From assembly GCA_035542775.1 (NCBI GenBank), contig DATKKX010000328.1:1-27541 (forward strand): a stretch of DNA of 27,541 bases. The letters are read 5' to 3'. Below the pieces are notes generated by a model. That model did not search any database, had not been told where the DNA came from, and worked only from the letters and a program-made list of their open reading frames with translations. Source of the DNA: DATKKX01 sp035542775. GTDB lineage: Bacteria; Planctomycetota; Phycisphaerae; UBA1845; UTPLA1. Within the stretch, counting starts at the first letter, position 1. Every line of letters begins with the position of its first letter. Below are positions 7,303-15,535 of the stretch, piece by piece. A program made the translations under genes and the position numbers.

Positions 7303-9273
7303 ATGTGCGGCATCGTTGGTGCATTCGACCTGACGGGCAGACGTACGTTCCCTCCCGACCGGCTGGCCGCGATGCTCAGGGCCATCACCCACCGCGGCCC
7401 CGACGACCAGGGCACACACTTCGAACCCGGCCTAGCCATAGGCAGCACCCGGTTATCGATCGTCGATCTGCTCGGCGGTCATCAGCCCATGAGCAACGAG
7501 ACCGACGACGTGTGGGTCGCCTACAACGGGGAGCTCTTCGACTTCCCCGAGTTGCGGGCCGACCTCGTCGCCCGCGGCCATCACCTGGTCACGAACTGCG
7601 ACACCGAGTTGTGGGTCCACCTCTACGAGGATCTCGGCGAACGCGTCTTCACCAGGACCAGGGGACAGTTCGCCGTCTCCCTGTGGGACCAATCGAGGCG
7701 GACGCTCTACCTGGGTCGCGATCGCGTCGGCATCTGCCCGCTGCACTACGCCCAGCACGACGGCTGGCTCCTGTGGGCCTCGGAGATGAAAGCCCTCTTC
7801 GCCAGCGGCATGATCACGCCTCGGCCGGACGTCCGCGGCATCAACTACTTCTTCACCTTCATCTCCCCCGGCACGACGCGCACGTGCTTCGAGGGCATCA
7901 AATCGCTCCCGCCCGGGCACTACCTCAAGATCCGCAACGAGCGTATCGACCTGCGGCAATACTGGGATCTCGACTTCCCCGACGCTGGAGAGGAACGCCG
8001 TTTCGACGATCCGCGACGGGCGGTCGACGAGCTGGAGCACCTTCTTCGCCGCGCCGTCCGCCGGCGGCTGCTCGGTGACGTGCCCGTCGTCAGCTATATC
8101 AGCGGCGGCCTGGATTCGACCACGGTGCTCGGACTGAGCTCGCAGGAATACGGCCGCCCGCTGCCCGCCTTCACCATCAGCCTGGAGCAGGCGGGCTCGG
8201 ATGAGCTGGCCCATGCCACCGAGTCGTCCGCGACGCTGGGCTGCCCGCTGACCACAGTGATCATGGACCGCTCGCGCATCGCTTCGGCGTACCCGGAGCT
8301 CATCGCCGCCGCCGAATCGCCCGTGCTCGACACCTCGTGCGCCTGCCTGCTGCGGCTGAGCGAGGCCGTGCACGACGCCGGATACAAGGTCGCCCTGACC
8401 GGCGAAGGGGCGGACGAGGCCCTCGCCGGGTATCTGTGGTTCCGCGTCGAGCGGATGGGCATCCGATTCGGCAAGTTGTGCGGGCAGAGCGCCCTCCGCC
8501 TGTTGCAGCGGGTGGTTCTCGCGACGCTCGGCGGGAACGGGGATCATCGTCCGCCGTGGCAGGCGATGAACGGCGTCCGCACCGTGCAGCAGGAGCTGAC
8601 CGAGATCTTCGCCCAAACCCGCGAGCGACTGTTCTCCGCCGCGATGTGGGAGCGGCTGGACGGGCACTCGCCGTACGCCGATCTGGATCTGACCAACCCG
8701 CGGATCTCCCGCTGGGACCCGCTGAACCGCTCGCTCTACGTTGGCTACAAGACCATGCTGCCCGGTCTTCTGCTGAACGGCAAAGGCGACCGCGTGGCGA
8801 TGCACTCGTCGGTCGAGACCCGCTATCCGTTCCTGGATGAGGACGTGATAAGCTTCTGCGCCGCCATCGATCCGAACTTCAAGTTGAACGGAGGCACCAA
8901 CAAGTGGCTCCTGCGGCGTGTGGCTGAGAAAGTGCTGCCGCCGATGATCGCCGGCCGCCCCAAGACGATGTTCCGCGCCACGATGTCCCCAACCTTCCTC
9001 GGCCCCGGCCGGCCCGCATGGGTGGACCAGGTGCTCAGTCCCGAGTCGCTGGCCCGCACCGGCTACTTCGACCCCGAGGCCGTCGCCGCCGTTCGGGCAT
9101 GGCAGAGCCGCGAGCCCTGGTGGACCACCGTTCGGAACTTCGCCTTCGACATGGCGATGACCTCGGTGATCGCCACGCAACTGTGGCACCATATCTACTG
9201 CGGCGGCGGCCTGGCTGACCTGCCGATGTGGAATGCCCCCGAAACCGCCTGCGTCGCTGCGTACTCCGCATGA
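7303..9273 (+). CDS. asnB: Asparagine synthetase, glutamine-hydrolysing (AsnB type)
   Basis: A 656-residue cytoplasmic enzyme making asparagine from aspartate, glutamine and ATP. The N-terminal class II glutamine amidotransferase domain (1-190) begins MCGIVGAF with the required Cys2 nucleophile, and shows THRGPDDQG, RLSIVD and NGELFD. The synthetase domain carries the PP-loop YISGGLDSTTVL (SGGLDS at 267-272), LTGEGADEALAGY and ETRYPFLDEDV. The start is fixed by the Cys2 requirement: the ATG at 7303 follows AAGGAG at a spacing of 11, whereas the frame open to 7225 would bury the cysteine. Members of this long AsnB form also occur in polysaccharide or peptide amidation loci, so a specialised amidotransferase role cannot be excluded. 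It is monocistronic: lnt diverges upstream and a 378 bp gap follows. Confidence 0.92.
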   Translation: MCGIVGAFDLTGRRTFPPDRLAAMLRAITHRGPDDQGTHFEPGLAIGSTRLSIVDLLGGHQPMSNETDDVWVAYNGELFDFPELRADLVARGHHLVTNCDTELWVHLYEDLGERVFTRTRGQFAVSLWDQSRRTLYLGRDRVGICPLHYAQHDGWLLWASEMKALFASGMITPRPDVRGINYFFTFISPGTTRTCFEGIKSLPPGHYLKIRNERIDLRQYWDLDFPDAGEERRFDDPRRAVDELEHLLRRAVRRRLLGDVPVVSYISGGLDSTTVLGLSSQEYGRPLPAFTISLEQAGSDELAHATESSATLGCPLTTVIMDRSRIASAYPELIAAAESPVLDTSCACLLRLSEAVHDAGYKVALTGEGADEALAGYLWFRVERMGIRFGKLCGQSALRLLQRVVLATLGGNGDHRPPWQAMNGVRTVQQELTEIFAQTRERLFSAAMWERLDGHSPYADLDLTNPRISRWDPLNRSLYVGYKTMLPGLLLNGKGDRVAMHSSVETRYPFLDEDVISFCAAIDPNFKLNGGTNKWLLRRVAEKVLPPMIAGRPKTMFRATMSPTFLGPGRPAWVDQVLSPESLARTGYFDPEAVAAVRAWQSREPWWTTVRNFAFDMAMTSVIATQLWHHIYCGGGLADLPMWNAPETACVAAYSA

Positions 9274-9651
9274 CCGTGGCGGCCCGCGTCCTGGCGCGGC
9301 CGTCCGCTTCGGGTCCGGAGGGCCGACAGCATAAGAAAGACCACACCCACGGCATCGCAAGAGTCGGCATGGTGTGCCTGATGGTGGGTCTTTTCTGCCG
9401 CCTCGCTCCCGCGTCGGTATCGCGGAGAACGGTCGCAGGTCGATAGGCCTGGTGGAAATCCCCCCGAAAAGTGCAGCCTGCAGGCAGGGCACGGGGAATC
9501 TTCAGGAGCAATGCCGGCGTGGCGAAGGCAGGCTGGTTTCAAGGCGGTCTTGCCGCCGGATCCTGGTATTCCGAAACCGAGAACATTATGCTGGATGATG
9601 GCAGTAGACAGACCCGCTCCAAACGATCTCTGAGCACCCAGGAGGAGGGCG
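9274..9651 (+). other. Intergenic region without a recognised gene
   Basis: No ORF here has protein-like character and I recognise no RNA. It contains a CCTGCAGG palindrome near 9479 and a small hairpin GGCGG-TCTTG-CCGCC (9543-9557). It serves as the upstream region of the beta-helix gene, whose ribosome binding site AGGAGGAGGG lies directly before the GTG at 9652. Confidence 0.4.
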
Positions 9652-11517
9652 GTGCGCAAACGATTCACGCTGACTTCGTTCGCCATGGGGGCTTCGATCT
9701 CGGTGGCCCTGCTTGGTCGTGTGGCGTCCGTCCTTGGGGCAACGTTGAACGTCCCGGCGCAATACGCCACCATCCAGGCAGCGATTAACGCCGCTCGGCC
9801 CGGCGACGAGGTCGTCATCGCCGACGGCGTGTACAGCGGCACCGGCAACAAAAACCTCGATTTCAAGGGCAAAGCCATCACGGTGCGCAGCGCCAGCGGT
9901 GACGCGGCAGCCTGCGTCATCGATTGCCAGGGCAGCGGGCGAGGACTGTACTTCCACAGCGGAGAAAGCGCAGGCTCGGTCCTCCAGGGCCTCACCATCC
10001 GCAGCGCGAACTGCGACGTCGGCGCTGTGTATTGTCAAAACGCCAGCCCGACGCTGGTGGATTGCATGATCAGGGACAGCACCGCCACTTTCGGCGCGGG
10101 CGTGTACTGCGAAAACGGCGCCAGCCCGACGCTGACGAATTGTACGCTCGCGAACAACACGGCCAGTTGTGGCGGCGGAATAGGCTGCGCCCAGGACTCC
10201 GATCCAACGCTGACCAATTGCATCATGCGGGATAACCTCGCCGCCTACGGCGCCGGGCTGTGGTGCTACCAAAACTCCTGCCCGACGCTGACTGGCTGCC
10301 TGATCTCCGGCAACAGGCAAAGCGACTATGGGGCCGGCGTTGAGTGCGACCACTCCAATCCGACGCTGACCGACTGCACGCTCACTGGCAACCAGGCCGA
10401 CTACGGCGGGGGCGCCCTCCATTGCCGCTATGCCAGCCCGATGCTGATCAATTGCATGATCTCCGGCAATTCGGGGGGATACCGCGGTGGCGGCGGCCTG
10501 TGCAGCAGGTACGGCTCTAACCCGGTGCTGACCGACTGCACGATCACCGGTAACACGTCCAACAACGGCGGCGGCGGCATCTTCTGCGAGGGCGCCTCTG
10601 CAACGTTGGCTAATTGTACAGTCAGGGGCAATACCGCCTGTTACGGCGGCGGCATGGATTGCCTGCTCCTCTCCAGCCCGATGCTGACCAACTGCGTGAT
10701 CACTGATAACCATGCCACCTGCCGCGGCGGCGGTGTACGCTGTGACCAATCCAGCCCGACCCTGACCAACTGCCTAATCTGCGGCAACGCGGCAACCGGC
10801 GTCGGCGGCGGTGTCTCCTGCGAATCCGATTCACTTCCCACGCTGACCAATTGCACGGTCGCCGGCAACATGGCCGACGCCGGCGGCGGCCTGGCGTGCT
10901 CCGAGTACGCCAACCCCTCACTGACCAATTGCATCTTGTGGGGCGATACACCGCAGGAGGTCTACTTGGATTCGAGCACGCTTACGATGACTTACTGCGA
11001 TGTCCAGGGTGGCTGGAGCGGCGTGGGCAACATCAACGCCGACCCACTCTTCGCGGACCCCGACGGCCTGGATAACGATCCCAGCACCGGGCAGGACAAC
11101 GACTACCATCTGTCGCTCGGCTCACCCTGCATCGACGCGGGCGACAATGCCGCTGTCCCCCTCGACACGCTCGACCTCGACGGCGACGGAGACACTACGG
11201 AACCACTCCCCTTCGACCTGGGCGGCCATGTGCGTCTTGTCGACAACCCCGCTGCCCCCGACACCGGCGCCGGCTGGCCCCCCATCGTCGACATGGGGGC
11301 ATACGAGTACCAGGGGACTCTCCCGGTCGGCGACATGGACTGCGATGGCGACGTGGACATGGACGACGTATTTCCGTTCGCGCTGGCCCTGATCGACCCG
11401 ACAGCGTATCAGGAGCAGCAGCCGAACTGCCATCCCTGTCAGGCGGACATGGATCACTCCGCAGGTCTCGATGGCCTCGACATTCAGCCCTTCGTCGACG
11501 CGCTGCTTGGATCTTGA
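9652..11517 (+). CDS. Secreted right-handed beta-helix protein with dockerin-like C-terminal tail
   Basis: A 621-residue exported protein. It starts at GTG 9652 directly behind AGGAGGAGGG. A signal peptide (about 1-29, MRKRF then ISVALLGRVASVLGA) is followed by the NVPAQYATIQAAINAA opening motif of DUF1565/pectate-lyase-like beta-helices. Residues about 125-440 contain some twelve repeats of roughly 26 residues with the pattern SPTLTNCxIxGNxAxxGGG, each a presumed helix coil, with regularly placed cysteines. This matches the 'choice-of-anchor Q' type seen in planctomycetes. The tail (about 557-621) has two calcium-loop units, DMDCDGDVDMDD and DMDHSAGLDGLD, like a type I dockerin pair, and probably mediates anchoring or sorting. 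A second copy of this tail lies at 13701-13986. No catalytic residues can be assigned; polysaccharide binding or cell-surface adhesion is an inference. Confidence 0.85.
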   Translation: MRKRFTLTSFAMGASISVALLGRVASVLGATLNVPAQYATIQAAINAARPGDEVVIADGVYSGTGNKNLDFKGKAITVRSASGDAAACVIDCQGSGRGLYFHSGESAGSVLQGLTIRSANCDVGAVYCQNASPTLVDCMIRDSTATFGAGVYCENGASPTLTNCTLANNTASCGGGIGCAQDSDPTLTNCIMRDNLAAYGAGLWCYQNSCPTLTGCLISGNRQSDYGAGVECDHSNPTLTDCTLTGNQADYGGGALHCRYASPMLINCMISGNSGGYRGGGGLCSRYGSNPVLTDCTITGNTSNNGGGGIFCEGASATLANCTVRGNTACYGGGMDCLLLSSPMLTNCVITDNHATCRGGGVRCDQSSPTLTNCLICGNAATGVGGGVSCESDSLPTLTNCTVAGNMADAGGGLACSEYANPSLTNCILWGDTPQEVYLDSSTLTMTYCDVQGGWSGVGNINADPLFADPDGLDNDPSTGQDNDYHLSLGSPCIDAGDNAAVPLDTLDLDGDGDTTEPLPFDLGGHVRLVDNPAAPDTGAGWPPIVDMGAYEYQGTLPVGDMDCDGDVDMDDVFPFALALIDPTAYQEQQPNCHPCQADMDHSAGLDGLDIQPFVDALLGS

Positions 11518-11524
11518 GCACGCC
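11239..11524 (+). repeat. Dockerin-like tail module, copy 1 of a 286 bp direct repeat
   Basis: This segment encodes the last 93 codons of the beta-helix protein plus 7 bases past its stop. It matches 13701-13986 over 286 bp with no gaps and about 13 mismatches by eye (about 95% identity). Several of the mismatches are synonymous third-position changes. Confidence 0.95.
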
Positions 11525-11702
11525 TGGTAACCAGGCTGATCACTCTCTCCCTTTCTCCTCCGCCCAAGGGCGCGCGACAGTTGCCAGGGAGCTTCGAATC
11601 CCTGGTAGCCGGGCAGACCACTCTCTCCCTTTCTTTCTCCTCCGCCCGGAGGGCGCGCGACAGTTGCCAGGGAACTTCGAGTCCCTGGTAGCCGAGGCAA
11701 TC
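11523..11702 (+). repeat. Tandem 78-83 bp repeat with internal hairpins
   Basis: Unit 1 is 11523-11600, unit 2 is 11601-11683 and a partial third copy begins at 11684. Each unit starts CCTGGTARCC, contains a pyrimidine tract CACTCTCTCCCTTTCT, then GGGCGCGCGACAGTTGCC. Each ends in a hairpin CCAGGGA-8 nt-TCCCTGG (11584-11605 and 11667-11688). The array starts 6 bp after the beta-helix gene stop, so it would form the 3' untranslated region of that mRNA. No U-tract follows, so it is not a classical terminator; it may instead protect the 3' end (inference). Confidence 0.8.
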
Positions 11703-12231
11703 GACCAGTCCGAACTGCCCTGGGAGCCCTGAATTCGAGAGGAGTATTGTCAATTCAGGTCTTGACCAGGCCGGAATCAGGGGTCATGCTGCGCGCATGT
11801 GGCCCGTGGGCGCTCCACGGGCGCCCGGAACGCCGGGATGACTCTGCAAATGGGCCAAAAGCGTCTGACCGCCGGTCGGAACAGGCACGAGGAAGGGCCG
11901 CCATGGGTCCCTAAACGACGCCCGCCCCCCGGGGCCGCGCCGTCGCCCCTCGCAGAATTGAATTTCATATCAGTACTACCGATAAGTGCCCTCGCTGGCC
12001 GCGACTTCACCCAAGGTCGCGTTTTGAGCAAAGCTCGCCGGAGTGGTTGCCAACCACGTTGCCATGACGATCGCCCTTGTTTGACTCGTGATCTTTCCCA
12101 CGCCAACCCAGCCGATGGATACAGCTTCTCCGACAGGCACCCCGGCAACAGTAAATTCTGCACCCTCAGCCGACGCACGTCGTAGGATTTAGCGGCGGTT
12201 GGTACAGCAGTCCGTGAGCAGGAGAGCGAAA
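11703..12231 (+). other. Non-coding stretch with scattered small dyads
   Basis: No convincing gene is present. Small perfect dyads occur: CCCGTGG-GCGCT-CCACGGG (11803-11821), GTGGTT-GCC-AACCAC (12043-12057) and GCGAC...GTCGC around 12001-12020. Part of it (about 11955-11985) is relatively AT-rich. The ribosome binding site of the next gene, GGAG, is at its right end. Confidence 0.4.
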
Positions 12232-13614
12232 ATGACCAATGGATGGATGACGGCCGTGGACCGTGGCCTCCGTAGCCGGAAGCGGCTTCGTTGCAGTCGG
12301 AGCTTTCGTGTGGTGGTCTGGGCACTCGCGGTCCCATGCTGGGCCTACTGCTCGTCCGCATCCGCCACCCAGGGGATCCAATTGAAACTGTTGACCGACA
12401 AGGAGAAATACGCTGAGGCCGAAACGATCCAAATCACGCTGGAGGTGGAAAACGTATCAACTGGGGACGTCGTCCTGGAATCGAGGCTTCCACCGACGCC
12501 GTACACCGGTTCGTTCATGATGGATAACCTAGCGGGTAGCACCAAGCCCCGTACGTTGGCGGAGCTGTGCTTCTACGCTCCTGGGGACGATCGCCTGTTT
12601 TTCGTGCACCCGATCGGCGAGAAGCCTAAGGGGCAACTGACGCTGCGCCCCGGGCAGCGTCAGACGTTTCGGTACGAGGTTCCGGCTTTTCGAGTCGTGC
12701 TGTACTCGGAATACGGGAATACCTGTCCCTGCGAAGTGCGGGGCCCGTGGTTCTCCGGCGTCGATGCTGAAAGACGCAAGGAGTTGGTGGTTATTCCCGA
12801 GTACCAGCCGGTCAACATTGGTGATCCTCACGGGCTATTTGATAAAGCCTTCGACGAGAAATATGTCCGTCCGAACGTGTTCAAGACGTTCCGTGGGGAA
12901 CATGTCCTCGAGGCCGGCAAATATCGGCCGGTCGCCACCATGCAAGACCTCAGCCCGCAGGAGTGCAACGAGCTTTCGCAGCTCGAGCCGGTGCGGCGCT
13001 TCGCGGAGAAGCACGGCCGCTTCGATGCCCTTTGCTTTACGCACGTCTACATCACCGGTGGAGGCTTCTACGGCGAACGCATCGTGATCCTGAGCACCCT
13101 CGGGCCGGCGATCGAGACCTTGCTGGTCAGAACGTGGCAAGGGATCAAGGATTGCGATCCGCGCGTGATCGAGGTTTTCACGCTGCATTCAAACAAGGTC
13201 AACGAACCCGGTGCGGAGCGATTCAGAGTAGAGTATCAGCCGCCTTTGGATTTCGGCTCGACCAAGGTCTATGACAACTTGTCGGGGGAGTTGATCTTCT
13301 CGGCGGGCAGCGTCTGGGCGGGGACCGGTTGCCTCAGCGTTCCAAGAAAAGTCGACAGGGAGGAGATCCACCAACTTCATGCGAAGCAATCGGCCATCAT
13401 GAAAGAGGCATCGAGGTACGTTAGCGCCGAACTGAAGGGTCCCCTCGACGAGATGGAGAGGTTTCTACACGCGAAGAGAATCAGGATAAGGGCGGTAAAC
13501 GACTTTGGAGCGCTCAGTGTTGATCTGGCGCTGACCATTCCGCCGCAGAGCGTGCGGGCCGACGTCATAGCAGCGCTGAAGCAGAATGAGCACCTCAGAA
13601 TTCTGGGGGAGTAA
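12232..13614 (+). CDS. Secreted protein of unknown function with N-terminal Ig-like domain
   Basis: A 460-residue exported protein. The ATG at 12232 is preceded by GGAGAGCGAAA, which I prefer to a start 33 bp upstream. An Arg-rich n-region and hydrophobic VVVWALAVPCWAYCSSASA (about 27-45) form a signal peptide with cleavage probably after ASA. Residues about 47-150 (IQLKLLTDKEKYAEAETIQI...LTLRPGQRQTFRYEVP) resemble BsuPI/MG-type beta-sandwich domains. The rest, with a central region rich in aromatic and acidic residues and a C-terminal Lys/Arg-rich helical part, is not recognised. It lacks the dockerin-like tail found in its neighbours, although a detached copy of that tail lies 86 bp after its stop. 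The base composition looks slightly less GC-rich than the flanks. No catalytic motif was identified. Confidence 0.7.
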   Translation: MTNGWMTAVDRGLRSRKRLRCSRSFRVVVWALAVPCWAYCSSASATQGIQLKLLTDKEKYAEAETIQITLEVENVSTGDVVLESRLPPTPYTGSFMMDNLAGSTKPRTLAELCFYAPGDDRLFFVHPIGEKPKGQLTLRPGQRQTFRYEVPAFRVVLYSEYGNTCPCEVRGPWFSGVDAERRKELVVIPEYQPVNIGDPHGLFDKAFDEKYVRPNVFKTFRGEHVLEAGKYRPVATMQDLSPQECNELSQLEPVRRFAEKHGRFDALCFTHVYITGGGFYGERIVILSTLGPAIETLLVRTWQGIKDCDPRVIEVFTLHSNKVNEPGAERFRVEYQPPLDFGSTKVYDNLSGELIFSAGSVWAGTGCLSVPRKVDREEIHQLHAKQSAIMKEASRYVSAELKGPLDEMERFLHAKRIRIRAVNDFGALSVDLALTIPPQSVRADVIAALKQNEHLRILGE

Positions 13615-13640
13615 CTGCAAACGACAGGGTAACGTTTTAG

Positions 13641-13979
13641 TCCTTACGCACCTGCGCAGCATCGCCGCTGGGCCGTGCCGAGTGGCGCCGGGAGCGAATG
13701 GTCGACAACCCCGCTGCCCCCGACACCGGTGCCGGCTTGCCCCCCATCGTCGACATGGGGGCATACGAGTACCAGGGGACCCTCCCGGTCGGCGACATGG
13801 ACTGCGATGGCGACGTGGACATGGACGACGTATTCCCGTTCGCGCTGGCCCTGATCGACCCGACAGCGTATCAGGAGCAGCAGCCGAACTGCCATCCCTG
13901 TCAGGCCGACATGGATGACTCCGCAGGCCTCGATGGCCTCGACATTCAGCCCTTCGTCAACGCGCTGGTCGGACCCTGA
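13641..13979 (+). pseudogene. Detached dockerin-like tail fragment (gene remnant)
   Basis: The frame is open from just after a TAG at 13638 and encodes, from 13701, a near-identical copy of the C-terminal 93 residues of the beta-helix protein, ending at TGA 13977-13979. An ATG at 13698 could start a 93-residue ORF, but there is no signal peptide and nothing of the parent protein's body upstream, so it is most simply the 3' remnant of a second secreted gene or a duplicated module. Both calcium loops, DMDCDGDVDMDD and DMDDSAGLDGLD, are intact. The low substitution level and the absence of gaps suggest a recent duplication or gene conversion. Confidence 0.7.
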
Positions 13980-13986
13980 CCACGCC
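13701..13986 (+). repeat. Dockerin-like tail module, copy 2 of a 286 bp direct repeat
   Basis: Direct-orientation partner of 11239-11524. The two copies bound a segment of about 2.2 kb that includes the tandem repeats and the unknown secreted gene; homologous recombination between them would remove that segment. Confidence 0.95.
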
Positions 13987-13988
13987 AA

Positions 13989-14022
13989 CCAGGGGTGACT
14001 CGCTCCGCTCGCACGCCCCTGG
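13989..14022 (+). terminator. Hairpin after the tail fragment, possible factor-dependent 3' end
   Basis: CCAGGGG (13989-13995) pairs with CCCCTGG (14016-14022), with a further TG/CA pair across a bulge, 10 bp after the stop of the tail fragment. There is no U-tract. It is similar in spelling to the CCAGGGA/TCCCTGG hairpins after the beta-helix gene. Nearby, an 11 bp unit GAGTGTGAAAC is repeated twice in tandem (14097-14118). Confidence 0.3.
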
Positions 14023-14153
14023 CAACCATCGCACGCCCTCCGGGCTCCACGCCGTGCGGTAGTGTGACGGAGGGACGCGCTGTTCTGTTCCAGTGCGAGT
14101 GTGAAACGAGTGTGAAACGGGCACGCAGCTAGTTTGCGCGTACGATACCATCC

Positions 14154-15401
14154 TTACAAACAAAACCACGGCAGCGCCGTCACCTGCTCGCTCAGGGCCA
14201 GCGGCGCGGCGCAGCAGCAGACCACGTACCCGTGCCGGGCACGCTTCGGGTGCTCCCGCAGGAACGTCACCAGATGCCGCGCATCGGCGAGTGTCGGACG
14301 CTCGGTCCACTTCACCTCGATCGGCGTGAACCGCCCGCCCCGAGCGATGATAAAGTCCACCTCCGCGCCGGCCTTCGTGCGCAGATAGTGCAGGCGTCCG
14401 TTGCCCAGGTACTGCAAGCGCTTCCACAGCTCGATCCCCACCCACTGCTCGAAGATCGGGCCGGGGTTGGCCCGCACGGCCGCCGCCTCCAGCGGCAACT
14501 CCGCCGCGGCGTTGCGCACGCCCACGTCGACGAAGTAGAATCGCTCGGTGGACAACAGGCTCTTACGCGGGCTGCCCGACAAAGCCGCCACCCGAAACCC
14601 GAGGAACATATCCTCGAGCAATTGATAGTAGCTCTTCACCGTGGGCAGGCTGACCCCCGCCGCGCGCGAGACGCGGGCGTAGTTGATCATCTGCCCGGCC
14701 TCGGCGGCGGCCATTTGCAGGAAACGGGCAAACGCCGGCCAGTTCTTCACCAGCGCGTCGCGCCGCAACTCCTCCTCGAGGTAAACGAGGGTATAGGCCC
14801 GCAGCAGCTCGGCACGATGGGCGCGGGCCGCCGTCGTCACGCCGGGCAACTCGCCGAACGTCAACCGATCCAACAATTCGGCCGCGGGGAACCACGGCTC
14901 ATCCACCGAACCGCGCAGCGCCAGGGGGAGCGGCGACGGCGCTGCTGTCCCCACCTTGCCAGTGCGTACGGGCGGCCTTTCCAACAGCAGCAGCGGATAC
15001 AACCGGTGCAGGAAGCTGCGTCCCGGGAGCAGATTCGCCCCCGTCACGCGGAGCTTGCGAGCCGAGCTGCCGCACAGCAGGAACCGCCAGCGGCGCTTGT
15101 CCGAATCGTACAGATGTTGCACCGCGTCGAAGATCGGCGGCACGTTCTGGGCCTCGTCCACGACGATGGTCGCCGGCTTCCTGGATTTCCGGAGCGCCCG
15201 GCACTGCTGGATCAATTGATCGGGGTTCCGGAGGTACTCCGCGCGCTCGGCGGGCCGCGAGAAGTCCAGCCACACGGCGGCGCTGGGCGCCAGCTTGCGC
15301 AGCAGGGTGGACTTGCCGGTCTGGCGTGCGCCGAACACGATCTGAACGTACGGCGCGGCAAACTTCCTCTTCCACAACGGTTCAACCCAACGGCCAAACA
15401 T
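14154..15401 (-). CDS. AAA ATPase with DUF4143 (PD-(D/E)XK-like) C-terminal domain
   Basis: A 415-residue protein of the AAA_14/DUF4143 family, widespread in bacteria and archaea and often found in mobile or sporadic loci. The N-terminal P-loop domain has Walker A FGARQTGKST (about 24-33) and Walker B IVVDEAQN; FLLCGSSARKL is the sensor-like strand that follows. A winged-helix-like middle (TFGELPGV...INYARVSRAAGVSLPTVKSYYQLLED) precedes the DUF4143 nuclease-like part with EVDFIIARGGRFTPIEVKW, which supplies the D...ExK arrangement. The biochemical role of the family is not established. The ATG at 15401 is preferred; a GTG three codons earlier is possible. It stands alone: a repeat-rich gap precedes it and a non-coding stretch follows. 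Confidence 0.88.
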   Translation of the reverse strand: MFGRWVEPLWKRKFAAPYVQIVFGARQTGKSTLLRKLAPSAAVWLDFSRPAERAEYLRNPDQLIQQCRALRKSRKPATIVVDEAQNVPPIFDAVQHLYDSDKRRWRFLLCGSSARKLRVTGANLLPGRSFLHRLYPLLLLERPPVRTGKVGTAAPSPLPLALRGSVDEPWFPAAELLDRLTFGELPGVTTAARAHRAELLRAYTLVYLEEELRRDALVKNWPAFARFLQMAAAEAGQMINYARVSRAAGVSLPTVKSYYQLLEDMFLGFRVAALSGSPRKSLLSTERFYFVDVGVRNAAAELPLEAAAVRANPGPIFEQWVGIELWKRLQYLGNGRLHYLRTKAGAEVDFIIARGGRFTPIEVKWTERPTLADARHLVTFLREHPKRARHGYVVCCCAAPLALSEQVTALPWFCL

Positions 15402-15410
15402 ACAGGTCAC

Positions 15411-15440
15411 TTTATAATCGCCCGGCTAATCTAAAGTCAA
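15411..15440 (-). promoter_or_regulatory. Candidate promoter of the AAA/DUF4143 gene, leaderless
   Basis: On the minus strand TTGACT (15440-15435) and TATAAA (15416-15411) are spaced 18 bp apart, close to the sigma70 consensus and in a locally AT-rich patch. Transcription would begin near 15404, only about 3 nt before the ATG at 15401. No Shine-Dalgarno precedes the start, which agrees with a leaderless transcript. Confidence 0.45.
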
Positions 15441-15535
15441 ATGCGCGATTCGTCGGGTACATCTGGAGCTATCGGATCGGCTTGCGGACGCTCTTTACAC
15501 TATTTTCGGAGATCGCTATCAAGAATTGGGTTCAA

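Noticed and set aside
7453..9492. Long open frame (679 codons) on the minus strand opposite asparagine synthetase
   Set aside because: It is antisense to a clear enzyme with intact motifs. Its product is low-complexity and has no recognisable domain, as expected for GC-rich codon bias.
9440..9560. Possible riboswitch upstream of the beta-helix gene
   Set aside because: No conserved core of any riboswitch class I know could be matched; only small generic hairpins are present.
11523..11702. CRISPR array
   Set aside because: The repeats are contiguous 78-83 bp tandem units without unique spacers, and no cas gene is present.
11777..12361. Overlapping ORFs on both strands in the gap before the unknown secreted gene
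   Set aside because: Neither has protein-like composition, a ribosome binding site or recognisable motifs.
14232..15434. Plus-strand 400-codon frame opposite the AAA/DUF4143 gene
   Set aside because: A shadow of the ATPase, which has Walker A and B and the DUF4143 core.
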